NCBI RefSeq assembly: GCF_020404845.1
Contig: NZ_JAIOJZ010000047.1
Location: forward strand, 1-64,000
From: Streptomyces hyderabadensis
Lineage (GTDB): Bacteria; Actinomycetota; Actinomycetes; Streptomycetales; Streptomycetaceae
Length of the DNA: 64,000 nucleotides
Direction: 5' to 3'
Under the pieces are notes generated by a model. That model was not told where the DNA came from. It was given only the letters and a program-made list of their open reading frames with translations, and ran no database searches. Each line of letters begins with the position of its first letter. Positions within the stretch are counted from its first letter, which is position 1. Below are positions 17,327-24,706 of this stretch, one piece after another. The position numbers and the translations under genes were made by a program.

Positions 17327-17449
17327 CGCGTCCTCCGTGCCCTCGTCGGCTGTCCCGACGACGCTAACCGCACGCGCCCGCTCGGCCCGTCAGGCGGCGC
17401 CGGGGCTGCGCGGGCCGGCCGGTGGCGGACCGGCCCTGGATCGGGCGGC

Positions 17450-18133
17450 TCAGCCCAGGTTCGGGATGGTCCAGTCGATCGGCTCGTGGCCCTGCCCGGC
17501 GACCGCCTCGTTGATCTGCGTGAAGGGGCGGGAGCCGAAGAACTTCTTCGCCGACAGCGGGGAGGGGTGCGCCCCCTTGACCACTACGTGCCGCGACTCG
17601 TCGATCAGCGGCAGCTTCTTCTGCGCGTAATTCCCCCACAGCACGAACACCGCCGGGTCGGTCCGGTCGGCCACCGCGCGGATCACCGCGTCGGTGAACA
17701 GCTCCCAGCCGCGGGACTTGTGCGAGTTCGCCTCACCGGCCCGGACCGTGAGGACCGCGTTGAGCAGCAGGACGCCCTGCTTCGCCCACGGCATCAGATA
17801 GCCGTTGTCCGGGATCGGGATGTCCAGCTCCGCGTGCATCTCCTTGTAGATGTTGCGCAGGGACGGCGGGACCTTCACCCCCGGCCGGACCGAGAAGCAC
17901 AGCCCGTGTCCCTGGCCCTCGCCGTGGTACGGGTCCTGGCCGAGGACCAGCACCTTCACCGCGTCGAACGGCGTGGCCTCCAGCGCGGCGAAGACCTCCT
18001 CGCGCGGCGGGTAGACGGGGCCGTTCGCCCGCTCCTCCTCGACGAACTCCATCAGCTCCTTGAAGTAGGGCTGCTGCAGCTCGCCGCCCAGCACCTCGCG
18101 CCAGGACTCGGGCAGCATGGCGATGTCGGTCAC
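17450..18133 (-). CDS. ung: Uracil-DNA glycosylase (family 1)
   Basis: 227-residue enzyme that removes uracil from DNA at the start of base excision repair. The water-activating loop GQDPYHGEGQGHGLCFSV, the VLLLNAVLTV strand, and the DNA-intercalation loop HPSPLSAKKFFGS with the catalytic His are all intact. The GTG at 18133 is preferred because AAGGAAG lies at correct spacing upstream and the resulting length is the family's usual one; an in-frame start 33 nt upstream would remove this ribosome binding site. Confidence 0.95.
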   Translation of the reverse strand: MTDIAMLPESWREVLGGELQQPYFKELMEFVEEERANGPVYPPREEVFAALEATPFDAVKVLVLGQDPYHGEGQGHGLCFSVRPGVKVPPSLRNIYKEMHAELDIPIPDNGYLMPWAKQGVLLLNAVLTVRAGEANSHKSRGWELFTDAVIRAVADRTDPAVFVLWGNYAQKKLPLIDESRHVVVKGAHPSPLSAKKFFGSRPFTQINEAVAGQGHEPIDWTIPNLG

Positions 18134-18206
18134 GTCAACTTCCTTACGCTGTGCGGTCGCTTCCACAGCCCAAGAACCTACCGCCGACCACTGACAACGG
18201 GACCGC

Positions 18207-19799
18207 CTACCAGCTCGTCTTCCGTTCGAACTGCCACATCATCATGATCGTCGACGGGTCCAGGGCCTGCTCCGCGCCCGAGATGTCCGAGCTGGCGGCC
18301 ACGTACTGCTTGCCCTGCCACAGCGGCAGCAGCCGCGCGTCGTCCACCATGATCTGCTGTGCCTGCTCGAACTCCCGCTCCACGTTGGCGCGGTCGCTCT
18401 CCCGGCGCGAGCGCGGCAGCAGCTCGCCGGTGATCTTCGGGGTGAGGTAGGGCGTGCCGAGCGCGTTCTGCTCCCCGACGAAGGGGGCGATGAAGTTCTC
18501 CGCGTCCGGGAAGTCCGGGGACCAGCCGCGTCCGAAGACCGGGTACTCGCCCTTCTGGTAGCCGGCGACGTAGGTCTTCCAGGGACGGCTCTCGAGGGTG
18601 ACCTCGAACAGTCCGGAGGCGTCGAGCTGCCGCTTGATCTCCTTGAACTCCAGCGCCGTCTCGGAGCCGTAGCGGTCGGTGGTGTACCAGAGGGTGAGCG
18701 GGACCGGGTCGGTGATGCCGGCGTCCTCCAGCAGATCGCGGGCCTTGGGGACGCTGGGGTCGCCGTAGTCGTCGAAGAAGCCCGTGGTGTGTCCGGTGAG
18801 GCCCTTGGGGACCATCGAGTACAGCGGGTCGACGGTGTCCTGGTAGATCTTGTGGGCGAGCACCGTCCGGTCGATCACCTGGGCGACGGCCTGGCGCACT
18901 TCCTTGCGTCCCGCCCAGGGGTCCTCGGGGTTGAAGACGAGGTAGCTGATCTCCGTACCGCTGCCCTCGACCAGTTGCAGGTTCTCCTCCTTGCCCTCCT
19001 TGCCCTGGAGCGTGATGACGTCGTCGGCGGCGAGGCCGCGGTAGGTCACCTGGATGTCTCCGTCGCGCAGCGCCTTCACCATGCCGGCGGAGTCCTTGAA
19101 GTAGCGGATGGTCACCGCCTTGTTGTGCCGTTCGGCGAAGCCCTCGTAGCGGTCGTTGCGCACGAGTTCGGCCCGTTCGCCGTCCTCGTACGACTGGAGC
19201 GTGTACGGGCCCGAGCCCACGACGCCGCTGCTCTCGCGCAGGGCGTCCGCGGGGTAGTCGCCGGGGGCGACGATCGACATGGCGGGGGTGGCGAGGACGA
19301 ACGGGAAGGTGGCGTCGGGCTTGTTGAGGTGGAAGACCACCTCGCGTTCGCTCGGCGCCTGGACCCGTTCGAGGCTGCCGAGCAGCCCGGCCGGACCGCC
19401 GTTGACGTTGATGTCCTTGATCCGGTCGATCGAGTGCTTGACGGCCCGGGCGTCGAGGGGGTCGCCGTTGGAGAAGGTCAGGCCCTCGCGCAGCTCGCAG
19501 CGGTAGACCTGGTTCGTGCCGTCGGTGAACGAGCACCGCTCGGCGGCGTCGGGCTGGGGTGCGGTGGCCCCGCTGGGGTAACTGAGCAGCGTCTGGTAGA
19601 TGTTCCGGAACAGCTCCCAGGAGCCGTCCCAGGAGGCGGCCGGGTCGAGCGTGCTGGGGGCGCTCGTCGTCCCCACGACGATCGGCTCCTCGTCCTGCGA
19701 ACTGTCGGACGACAGGATGCCGCATCCGGCGACCAGTGACGATATGGACACGACGGCCGCGACCCGCCGCAGGCCTCGCTGCCGGTTGAACACGCGCAC
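18207..19799 (-). CDS. ABC transporter substrate-binding lipoprotein, peptide/nickel family 5
   Basis: 530-residue exported lipoprotein. Signal VAAVVSISSLVAGCGILSS contains the lipobox VAGC. The SBP_bac_5 family signature is visible: TLDPAASWDGSWELFRNIYQ near residue 50, then LREGLTFSNGDPLDARAVKH. The family binds oligopeptides, dipeptides or nickel complexes. No permease or ATPase gene lies next to it, so it is an orphan binding protein that must share a transporter encoded elsewhere or act as a receptor. The start at 19799 precedes a typical basic N-region (MRVFNRQRGLRR). Confidence 0.9.
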   Translation of the reverse strand: MRVFNRQRGLRRVAAVVSISSLVAGCGILSSDSSQDEEPIVVGTTSAPSTLDPAASWDGSWELFRNIYQTLLSYPSGATAPQPDAAERCSFTDGTNQVYRCELREGLTFSNGDPLDARAVKHSIDRIKDINVNGGPAGLLGSLERVQAPSEREVVFHLNKPDATFPFVLATPAMSIVAPGDYPADALRESSGVVGSGPYTLQSYEDGERAELVRNDRYEGFAERHNKAVTIRYFKDSAGMVKALRDGDIQVTYRGLAADDVITLQGKEGKEENLQLVEGSGTEISYLVFNPEDPWAGRKEVRQAVAQVIDRTVLAHKIYQDTVDPLYSMVPKGLTGHTTGFFDDYGDPSVPKARDLLEDAGITDPVPLTLWYTTDRYGSETALEFKEIKRQLDASGLFEVTLESRPWKTYVAGYQKGEYPVFGRGWSPDFPDAENFIAPFVGEQNALGTPYLTPKITGELLPRSRRESDRANVEREFEQAQQIMVDDARLLPLWQGKQYVAASSDISGAEQALDPSTIMMMWQFERKTSW

Positions 19800-19929
19800 G
19801 CTCCTCGATCCGCCGTACCAAGGGTCGGCAGACCATACCGCAGCGCCACGCCCCCTGAACCCCCCTCTGAACAGGGGTTTTGATCATTTGAGGATGACTA
19901 CGTTGTCATCGTGCACGGGGTTCCGATAG

Positions 19930-19972
19930 CCGGACACGGGCGCCGTCACTCGTCGACGGCGCCCGTGTCCGG
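19930..19972 (-). terminator. Strong hairpin terminator downstream of the SDR pair
   Basis: CCGGACACGGGCGCCGTC (19930-19947) and its perfect complement GACGGCGCCCGTGTCCGG (19955-19972) form an 18-bp stem with a 7-nt loop. It starts 32 nt beyond the stop of the SDR gene at 20004 and is the likely factor-independent end of the fabG operon. There is no T-tract, as is usual in Streptomyces. Confidence 0.8.
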
Positions 19973-20003
19973 GATCAATCGTGAGGGGCCCTCAAGGGCG
20001 AGA

Positions 20004-20765
20004 TCAGGCCACGCCCGCGTTCAGGAAGATGCCGCCGTCGACGACGAGCGTCTGTCCGGTGACCCAGGCCGACTGCTCCGAGGTGAGGAACGCGGCGGCG
20101 CCCCCGATGTCGGAGGGCACGCCGAGCCGGCCCAGCGGGTAGCCCGAGGCGGCCTCCTCCTCACGGCCCTCGTACAGGGCGGCGGCGAACTTGGTCTTCA
20201 CCACCGCCGGGGCGATCGCGTTGACCCGTACCCTGGGCGCGAACTCGTGCGCCAGTTGCGCGGTGAGATTGATCAGCGCGGCCTTGCTGACGCCGTACGC
20301 GGCGATGAAGGGCGAGGGCGACAGGCCCGCGACCGAGGCGATGTTGACGATCGCCCCGCCGTTGTCCTTCTGCCAGGCGTGCCAGGTGCGCTGGGCGAAG
20401 CCGAGCGCCGAGATCACGTTGGTCTCGAAGACCTTGCGCGCGACGTTCAGGTCCAGGTCGGCGATCGGCCCGAACACCGGGTTGGTACCGGCGTTGTTGA
20501 CCAGGAAGTCGACGCGGCCGAAGGCCTCCATCACGCGCTCGACGGCGACGGCCTGGTGGGCCTCGTCGTGCGCCTTGCCGGCGACGCCGATGACCCGGTC
20601 GGAGCCGAGCCTGTCGACGGCCTCCTTCAGCGCGTCCTCGTTGCGGCCGGTGATGCAGACCCGGTCGCCGCGCGCGACCAGCGCCTCGGCGACGCCGTAG
20701 CCGATGCCGCGGCTGGCGCCGGTGACGAGTGCGACCTTGCCGGAGAGTCCGGGCAGTTCAGTCAT
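20004..20765 (-). CDS. SDR family oxidoreductase (FabG-like)
   Basis: 253-residue short-chain dehydrogenase. Motifs: TGASRGIG (NADP(H) binding), NNAGTNPVFG, catalytic NIASVAGLSPSPFIAAYGVS with YGVSKAAL, and the C-terminal GQTLVVDGGIFLNAGVA. It lies 42 nt downstream of the fabG gene on the same strand and ends at a strong terminator, so the two form an operon. Substrate unknown; the pairing with a ketoacyl reductase suggests a 3-hydroxyacyl or related lipid-type substrate (inference). Confidence 0.9.
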   Translation of the reverse strand: MTELPGLSGKVALVTGASRGIGYGVAEALVARGDRVCITGRNEDALKEAVDRLGSDRVIGVAGKAHDEAHQAVAVERVMEAFGRVDFLVNNAGTNPVFGPIADLDLNVARKVFETNVISALGFAQRTWHAWQKDNGGAIVNIASVAGLSPSPFIAAYGVSKAALINLTAQLAHEFAPRVRVNAIAPAVVKTKFAAALYEGREEEAASGYPLGRLGVPSDIGGAAAFLTSEQSAWVTGQTLVVDGGIFLNAGVA

Positions 20766-20807
20766 GTCAGTGTTCCCCAGTCCCAGTGTTTCCGTGTCTC
20801 CGAGGCC

Positions 20808-21569
20808 CTAGTCGAGCGGTCCGCCGGCGACGTACAGCACCTGGCCGGAGACGAAGCCGGCGGCCTCGCCGGTGAAGAAGGCGATGGCGTTGGCGATGTC
20901 GTCGGGCTCGCCGACGCGGGCGACCGGGATCTGGGTGGCGGCGGCGGCCTTGAAGTCCTCGAAGCCCATGCCGACGCGGTCCGCGGTGGCCTTGGTCATC
21001 TCGGTGGCGATGAAGCCGGGGGCGACGGCGTTGGCGGTGACGCCGAACTTGCCCAGTTCCTTGGCGAGGGTCTTGGTGAAGCCCTGCAGACCCGCCTTGG
21101 CGGCGGAGTAGTTGACCTGGCCGCGGTTGCCGAGGGCGGAGGAGGAGGACAGGTTGACGATGCGGCCGAACTTGGCGTCCACCATGTGCTTCTGGCAGGC
21201 CTTCGACATCAGGAAGGCGCCGCGCAGGTGCACGTTCATGACGGTGTCCCAGTCGGAGGCGCTCATCTTGAACAGCAGGTTGTCGCGCAGCACCCCCGCG
21301 TTGTTGACCAGGATCGTGGGTGCGCCCAGCTCCTCGGCGACCCGGGCGACGGCCGCCTCGACCTGCGCCTCGTCGGAGACGTCGCAGCCGACCGCGATCG
21401 CCTTGCCGCCGGCCGCGGTGATCTTCTCCACGGTGTCCTTGCAGGCGGCCTCGTCGAGGTCGATCACGGCGACGGCACGGCCCTCGGCGGCCAGGCGTAC
21501 GGCGGTGGCGGCACCGATGCCGCGCGCGGCTCCGGTGACTACGGCGACCCGCTGCTCAGTGGTGGACAT
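20808..21569 (-). CDS. fabG: 3-oxoacyl-ACP reductase
   Basis: 253-residue NADPH-dependent ketoacyl reductase of fatty-acid synthesis. Motifs: TGAARGIGAATAVRLAAEGR, NNAGVLRDNLLFKMSASDWD (the LRDN-LFKM stretch is characteristic of bacterial/FabG4-like reductases), VNLSSSSALGNRGQVNYSAA with catalytic YSAAKAG, and GQVLYVAGGPLD. The position recalls fabG3 of S. coelicolor. It is the first gene of a two-gene operon; an imperfect TetR-type palindrome lies about 60 nt upstream. Confidence 0.92.
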   Translation of the reverse strand: MSTTEQRVAVVTGAARGIGAATAVRLAAEGRAVAVIDLDEAACKDTVEKITAAGGKAIAVGCDVSDEAQVEAAVARVAEELGAPTILVNNAGVLRDNLLFKMSASDWDTVMNVHLRGAFLMSKACQKHMVDAKFGRIVNLSSSSALGNRGQVNYSAAKAGLQGFTKTLAKELGKFGVTANAVAPGFIATEMTKATADRVGMGFEDFKAAAATQIPVARVGEPDDIANAIAFFTGEAAGFVSGQVLYVAGGPLD

Positions 21570-21624
21570 TCGCTGCTTCTCCTCGTCCTGGGGATGCGGC
21601 CCGTGCGGAGCGTGCGCCCTTGGG

Positions 21625-21638
21625 TGAGCGACCGCTTA
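21625..21638. promoter_or_regulatory. TetR-type palindrome upstream of fabG
   Basis: TGAGCGACCGCTTA has near-perfect arms (TGAGCG / CGCTTA, one mismatch) around a 2-bp centre. It lies 56 nt before the fabG start on the complementary strand. The TNAGCG-N2-CGCTNA pattern is often read by TetR regulators of lipid genes; no regulator is encoded next to it. Confidence 0.5.
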
Positions 21639-21675
21639 GTACCTTCCGCAGACGTGACGCTAGAAGCCCTGGCAC

Positions 21676-21696
21676 CCGGTGTCAACGGGACACCGG
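21676..21696. promoter_or_regulatory. Inverted repeat in the fabG / secreted-protein divergent region
   Basis: CCGGTGTC (21676-21683) and GACACCGG (21689-21696) form an 8-bp perfect inverted repeat with a 5-bp spacer (AACGG). It sits in the 266-nt gap between fabG and the divergent secreted-protein gene. It could be an operator or a short RNA hairpin; no further evidence. Confidence 0.45.
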
Positions 21697-21835
21697 TCCG
21701 GTGTGATCCATCACCCGGTCCGCCGGGTGCGCCGCGGCGTCCCGGTCGCCCGATCGGACCAGCGCTGCGGGCCGCCCGGCCGCCGGGCCCCTAGCGTCGA
21801 AGCGCGAGCCACTCGTGGCCGGAAAGGAGGCGTCC

Positions 21836-22606
21836 ATGCGCCGTCGCACCGGTGCAGCAGGCATAGCCGTCGCGATCGCCGCGATCGTGCCGCTGGCCAA
21901 CCCCGCACCCGCCCAGGACCTCGACCGGAACCTGGAGCCGGACTGCCGGAGCTTCACCTACCAGGAAGCGGTACCGATCGGGCTGAACGGGGATCCGGGC
22001 AACCCGGACCCGTCGTGCCCGGAGGAAGTGTACGAAGACCCGTCCGACGAAGCCCCCTTGGAGGAGACCCGGCCAGACGACGGCCGGCTCGACGGGGGCG
22101 GGGTCGACGGGGGCGGAGTCGACGACGGGCGGCTCGACGGGGGCCTGCCCGACGGGGGCGGAGCGGGCCAGGTCCGGCCGGACGGCGGCGGCGCCGACGG
22201 CGGCGGACTCGGCCAGGACCGGCCCGGCGGGGACGGGGCCGACCAGGGCCGGACGGACCAGCAGCGGCCCGGGCAGTCCCACTCCACCGGCCAGGGTTCG
22301 TTCGACCAGGGCGGGATCCGCGAGGTCCGGGAGGACGACGGCGCGGGCGGCGCGGCACGTCCGGGCCGGGGTGCCCCGACGATCTCCGCCACCTCCGCGC
22401 CACGACCGGCCACCACGGCCCCGGCCGTGCCCACACCGGCGCCGGTGGCCTCCCCGGCCGTGACGCCGACGCTCGGCACGCAGGGCGGCCTGGGCGGCGC
22501 CTCGGGCACCGGACCCAGCGACTGGGACATCGGCATCGGCCTGAGCTTCGTCACCGGCGCCGTGCTCGCGGCGGGGTACGTGATCAGGCGCCGCCGACGC
22601 GCCTGA
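21836..22606 (+). CDS. Secreted Asp/Gly-rich protein with C-terminal membrane tail
   Basis: 256-residue exported protein. The ATG at 21836 is preceded by AAAGGAGG. A signal peptide (MRRRTGAAGIAVAIAAIVPL, cleavage after PAPA) is followed by DCRSFTYQEAVPIGLNGDPG NPDPSC, which looks like an Excalibur-type calcium-binding segment with paired Cys. Then comes a long DGG/VDGGG/RPDGG low-complexity region, a Thr/Pro/Ala-rich stalk, and a C-terminal hydrophobic helix IGIGLSFVTGAVLAAGYVI ending in RRRRRA. The topology is that of a cell-surface stalk anchored by its C-terminus. No LPxTG-type sorting motif is seen. Confidence 0.75.
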   Translation: MRRRTGAAGIAVAIAAIVPLANPAPAQDLDRNLEPDCRSFTYQEAVPIGLNGDPGNPDPSCPEEVYEDPSDEAPLEETRPDDGRLDGGGVDGGGVDDGRLDGGLPDGGGAGQVRPDGGGADGGGLGQDRPGGDGADQGRTDQQRPGQSHSTGQGSFDQGGIREVREDDGAGGAARPGRGAPTISATSAPRPATTAPAVPTPAPVASPAVTPTLGTQGGLGGASGTGPSDWDIGIGLSFVTGAVLAAGYVIRRRRRA

Positions 22607-22615
22607 GGCACGCGC

Positions 22616-22632
22616 CCCGTCGTCCGGACGGG
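22616..22632. terminator. Short hairpin between convergent genes
   Basis: CCCGTC (22616-22621) and GACGGG (22627-22632) form a 6-bp stem with a GTCCG loop, 9 nt after the secreted-protein stop and 8 nt before the DUF3037 stop on the other strand. Probably a weak bidirectional terminator. Confidence 0.4.
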
Positions 22633-22640
22633 CCCCGCCC

Positions 22641-23024
22641 CTACCGCACCAGCAGGTCGAGGAGCCGTTCCGTCTCGGCCGCCGGATCGGCCGTGAGGCC
22701 GGTGTGGACGGGGCCCGGCTGGACGATGGTCGACCGGGGCGCGATCAGCCAGCGGAACCGGCGGCCGGGGTCGTCCCCGGCCGCCTGGCCCGCCGCGTCC
22801 CCTCCGGCGCACACGCCCTCCACGGCGCGCAGTGCCGCGCGCACCCCGGGCAGGTCCACCCGCGGGTCCAGGGCCAGCAGCCGGTTCTCGTCGAGGTGGG
22901 TCCGGGCCCCGACGTAGGACCTGGCGCGGCAGTAGACGAGCACGCCGGCGTTGACGCACTCCCCGCGCTCGACGCGCGGCACGACGCGCAGCAGCGCGTA
23001 CTCGAAGACGTGGCGGTCGCTCAC
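22641..23024 (-). CDS. DUF3037 domain protein, partner of the HipA-like kinase
   Basis: 127-residue protein from the GTG at 23024. The DUF3037 signature is clear: HVFEYALLRVVPRVERGECV NAGVLVYC, then ARTHLDENRLLALDPRVDLP and the C-terminal GRRFRWLIAPRSTIVQPGPV. The start codon overlaps the stop of the HipA-like kinase gene by 4 nt (GTGA), so the two are translationally coupled. The kinase/DUF3037 pairing recurs in bacteria in my memory, but no activity has been assigned to DUF3037; an accessory or antidote-like role is a hypothesis. Confidence 0.85.
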   Translation of the reverse strand: MSDRHVFEYALLRVVPRVERGECVNAGVLVYCRARSYVGARTHLDENRLLALDPRVDLPGVRAALRAVEGVCAGGDAAGQAAGDDPGRRFRWLIAPRSTIVQPGPVHTGLTADPAAETERLLDLLVR

Positions 23025-23776
23025 CGCACCCCCTTGACGCGTTCGTGGATCGTGGCGGCCCTCGCGAGCAGCGGCCCGGCGTAGGCCCTGCGGAGGTCGT
23101 CCGGTGTGGCGAAGCCGGGTTCGTCCCGCAGCCAGACTTCCGGGATCTCGGCGGTGACCTCGGCGAGCAGCTCCTCGGTGACCAGCGGCGCGAGGGCGGC
23201 GGCGGCCGAGCGGACGTCCGGCGAGAAGCGGGCGAGGGCGTGGTCGGCGGCGTCGTAGGGGCGGGCGGCGGAGGCCTCGGCCCCGGGCCAGTTGTGGTGC
23301 CAGATCATGGTGGCGCCGTGGTCGATGAGCCAGGTCTCGCCGTGCAGGCGCAGCAGGTTGGGGTTGCGCCAGGAACGGTCGACGTTGTTGACCAGCGCGT
23401 CGAACCAGACGATGCGGCCGGCCTCCGCCGCGCTCACCTCGAAGGCGAGCGGGTCGAAGCCGAGGGCACCGGAGAGGAAGTCCATGCCGAGGTTGGTGCC
23501 GCCGCTGGACTTGAGCAGTTCCTGCACCTGCTGGTCGGGCTCGCCGAGTCCGAGCACCGGGTCGAGGTCGACGGTCACCAGCCGCGGCACCCGGAAACCC
23601 AGCCGCCGGGCGAGCTCGCCGCAGACCACCTCGGCGACCAGCGTCTTGCGGCCCTGGCCCGCGCCGGTGAACTTCAGGACGTAGGTCCCGAGGTCGTCGG
23701 CCTCGACGAGTCCCGGCAGCGAGCCGCCCTCGCGCAACGGCGTGATGTAGCGGGTCGCCAGGACCTCTTTCAACAC
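23021..23776 (-). CDS. HipA-like kinase domain protein
   Basis: 251-residue stand-alone HipA-like (PF20613-type) protein kinase-fold protein. An N-terminal ATP-binding part TYVLKFTGAGQGRKTLVAEV contains the likely Lys. The catalytic loop is DALVNNVDRSWRNPNLL (Asp, Arg and Asn in HipA spacing) and the metal-binding DxG is WLIDHGATMIWHH. It lacks the N-subdomain-1 of classic HipA and there is no HipB-type XRE antitoxin beside it. The partner is instead the coupled DUF3037 gene. Known HipA kinases phosphorylate tRNA synthetases; the target here is unknown. Confidence 0.85.
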   Translation of the reverse strand: MLKEVLATRYITPLREGGSLPGLVEADDLGTYVLKFTGAGQGRKTLVAEVVCGELARRLGFRVPRLVTVDLDPVLGLGEPDQQVQELLKSSGGTNLGMDFLSGALGFDPLAFEVSAAEAGRIVWFDALVNNVDRSWRNPNLLRLHGETWLIDHGATMIWHHNWPGAEASAARPYDAADHALARFSPDVRSAAAALAPLVTEELLAEVTAEIPEVWLRDEPGFATPDDLRRAYAGPLLARAATIHERVKGVR

Positions 23777-23894
23777 TTGTGCGGGCCACCCGTCTCTTCA
23801 GCCTTGCCGTCCCCGCGGGGAGACTCCCCTGGGCCTGGAGTGAGCATAGTGACCGCGGGTGACGGACGGCGAGACGGGCCCGGAACCGCACCCT

Positions 23895-23924
23895 CCGGAA
23901 GCTTTTCCCACCGGAGGCTTTTCT
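23895..23924. repeat. Direct repeat in the hipA-like/ATPase divergent region
   Basis: CCGGAAGCTTTTCC (23895-23908) and CCGGAGGCTTTTCT (23911-23924) are near-identical direct repeats starting 16 bp apart. They lie in the 273-nt region between the divergent HipA-like and ATPase genes, followed by TACGTA. The spacing and position suggest a control site for one of the two promoters. Confidence 0.5.
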
Positions 23925-24049
23925 TACGTATCCGTAGCGCCCGTGCCCGGATGTACGCGTGGTGGGCGCGGTCCCTAGGTTGCCGACATCGGCCGGCCAC
24001 GCCTGAGCGCGTGTGCCCTTCCCGCCGTTCACCGCACCAGGAGTCTGCC

Positions 24050-24673
24050 TTGGCCCACTCGGTCTTCGATCCGTGTCCCGCCTCGTCGCGGACGGCGTCC
24101 TTCCTCCTTCCCGCGGTGCCCTCGGCCGTCCGCGAGGGCCGCCGCCGGGTCGGCGCGACGCTGCTCTCCTGGGGCCTCGCTCTGGACGCCGACTCCTCCT
24201 GGTCGCTCACCGTGGTCTGCGGCGAGCTGCTCGCCCGCGCGGTACGACGGGCGGCGGCCGGTGGTACGGCCGGCGGTCCGCCCGGCCTGGCCGGTCCGGC
24301 CGGGCGGCTCGCGGTGGGCGTCGACGTGGACGGCGACCAGCTCATCGTCGACGTGCGCGAAGTACCCGGCGGCGGCACGCCGCCCGTCCGGGTCCGTGCC
24401 GAACCCCCTGACGCCCCCGACGAGGACCGCGAGGACGGCTGGGGTCACGCCCTGGTCGGCGCCCACTGCACGGCGCACGGCACCGAGGACACCCCTGCCG
24501 GACCCCGGAGTTGGGCCGTCCTCACGCTGCCCGCCGGGGCGTCGCCGGGCCCGTCGTCGGACGGGGAGCGCCTGGGCAGCACACGCTGGGTGGTGGAGCC
24601 CGCGGGAGCGGCCCTTGCCGCGGCGGGGAGCCGCATGGTCAGGATGGGGAAGGAGAACGTCCCGTTCGCCTAG
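24050..24673 (+). CDS. Anti-sigma-like / histidine-kinase-like ATPase domain protein
   Basis: 207-residue protein starting at TTG 24050, supported by CAGGAG seven bases upstream. The N-terminal part RRRVGATLLSWGLALDADSS and WSLTVVCGELLARAVRRAAA matches the N-box region of the single-domain HATPase (RsbW/SpoIIAB-like) proteins abundant in Streptomyces. WGHALVGAHCTAHG stands where the G-box would be and is atypical. The usual N-box Asn (ELVTNA) is replaced here by ELLARA, so ATP binding may be weak or lost. It is 33 nt upstream of the LAL regulator and probably cotranscribed. Confidence 0.65.
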   Translation: MAHSVFDPCPASSRTASFLLPAVPSAVREGRRRVGATLLSWGLALDADSSWSLTVVCGELLARAVRRAAAGGTAGGPPGLAGPAGRLAVGVDVDGDQLIVDVREVPGGGTPPVRVRAEPPDAPDEDREDGWGHALVGAHCTAHGTEDTPAGPRSWAVLTLPAGASPGPSSDGERLGSTRWVVEPAGAALAAAGSRMVRMGKENVPFA

Positions 24674-24706
24674 GGCACGCCCCGCCGCGCGGGCCGACGG
24701 AAAGCG

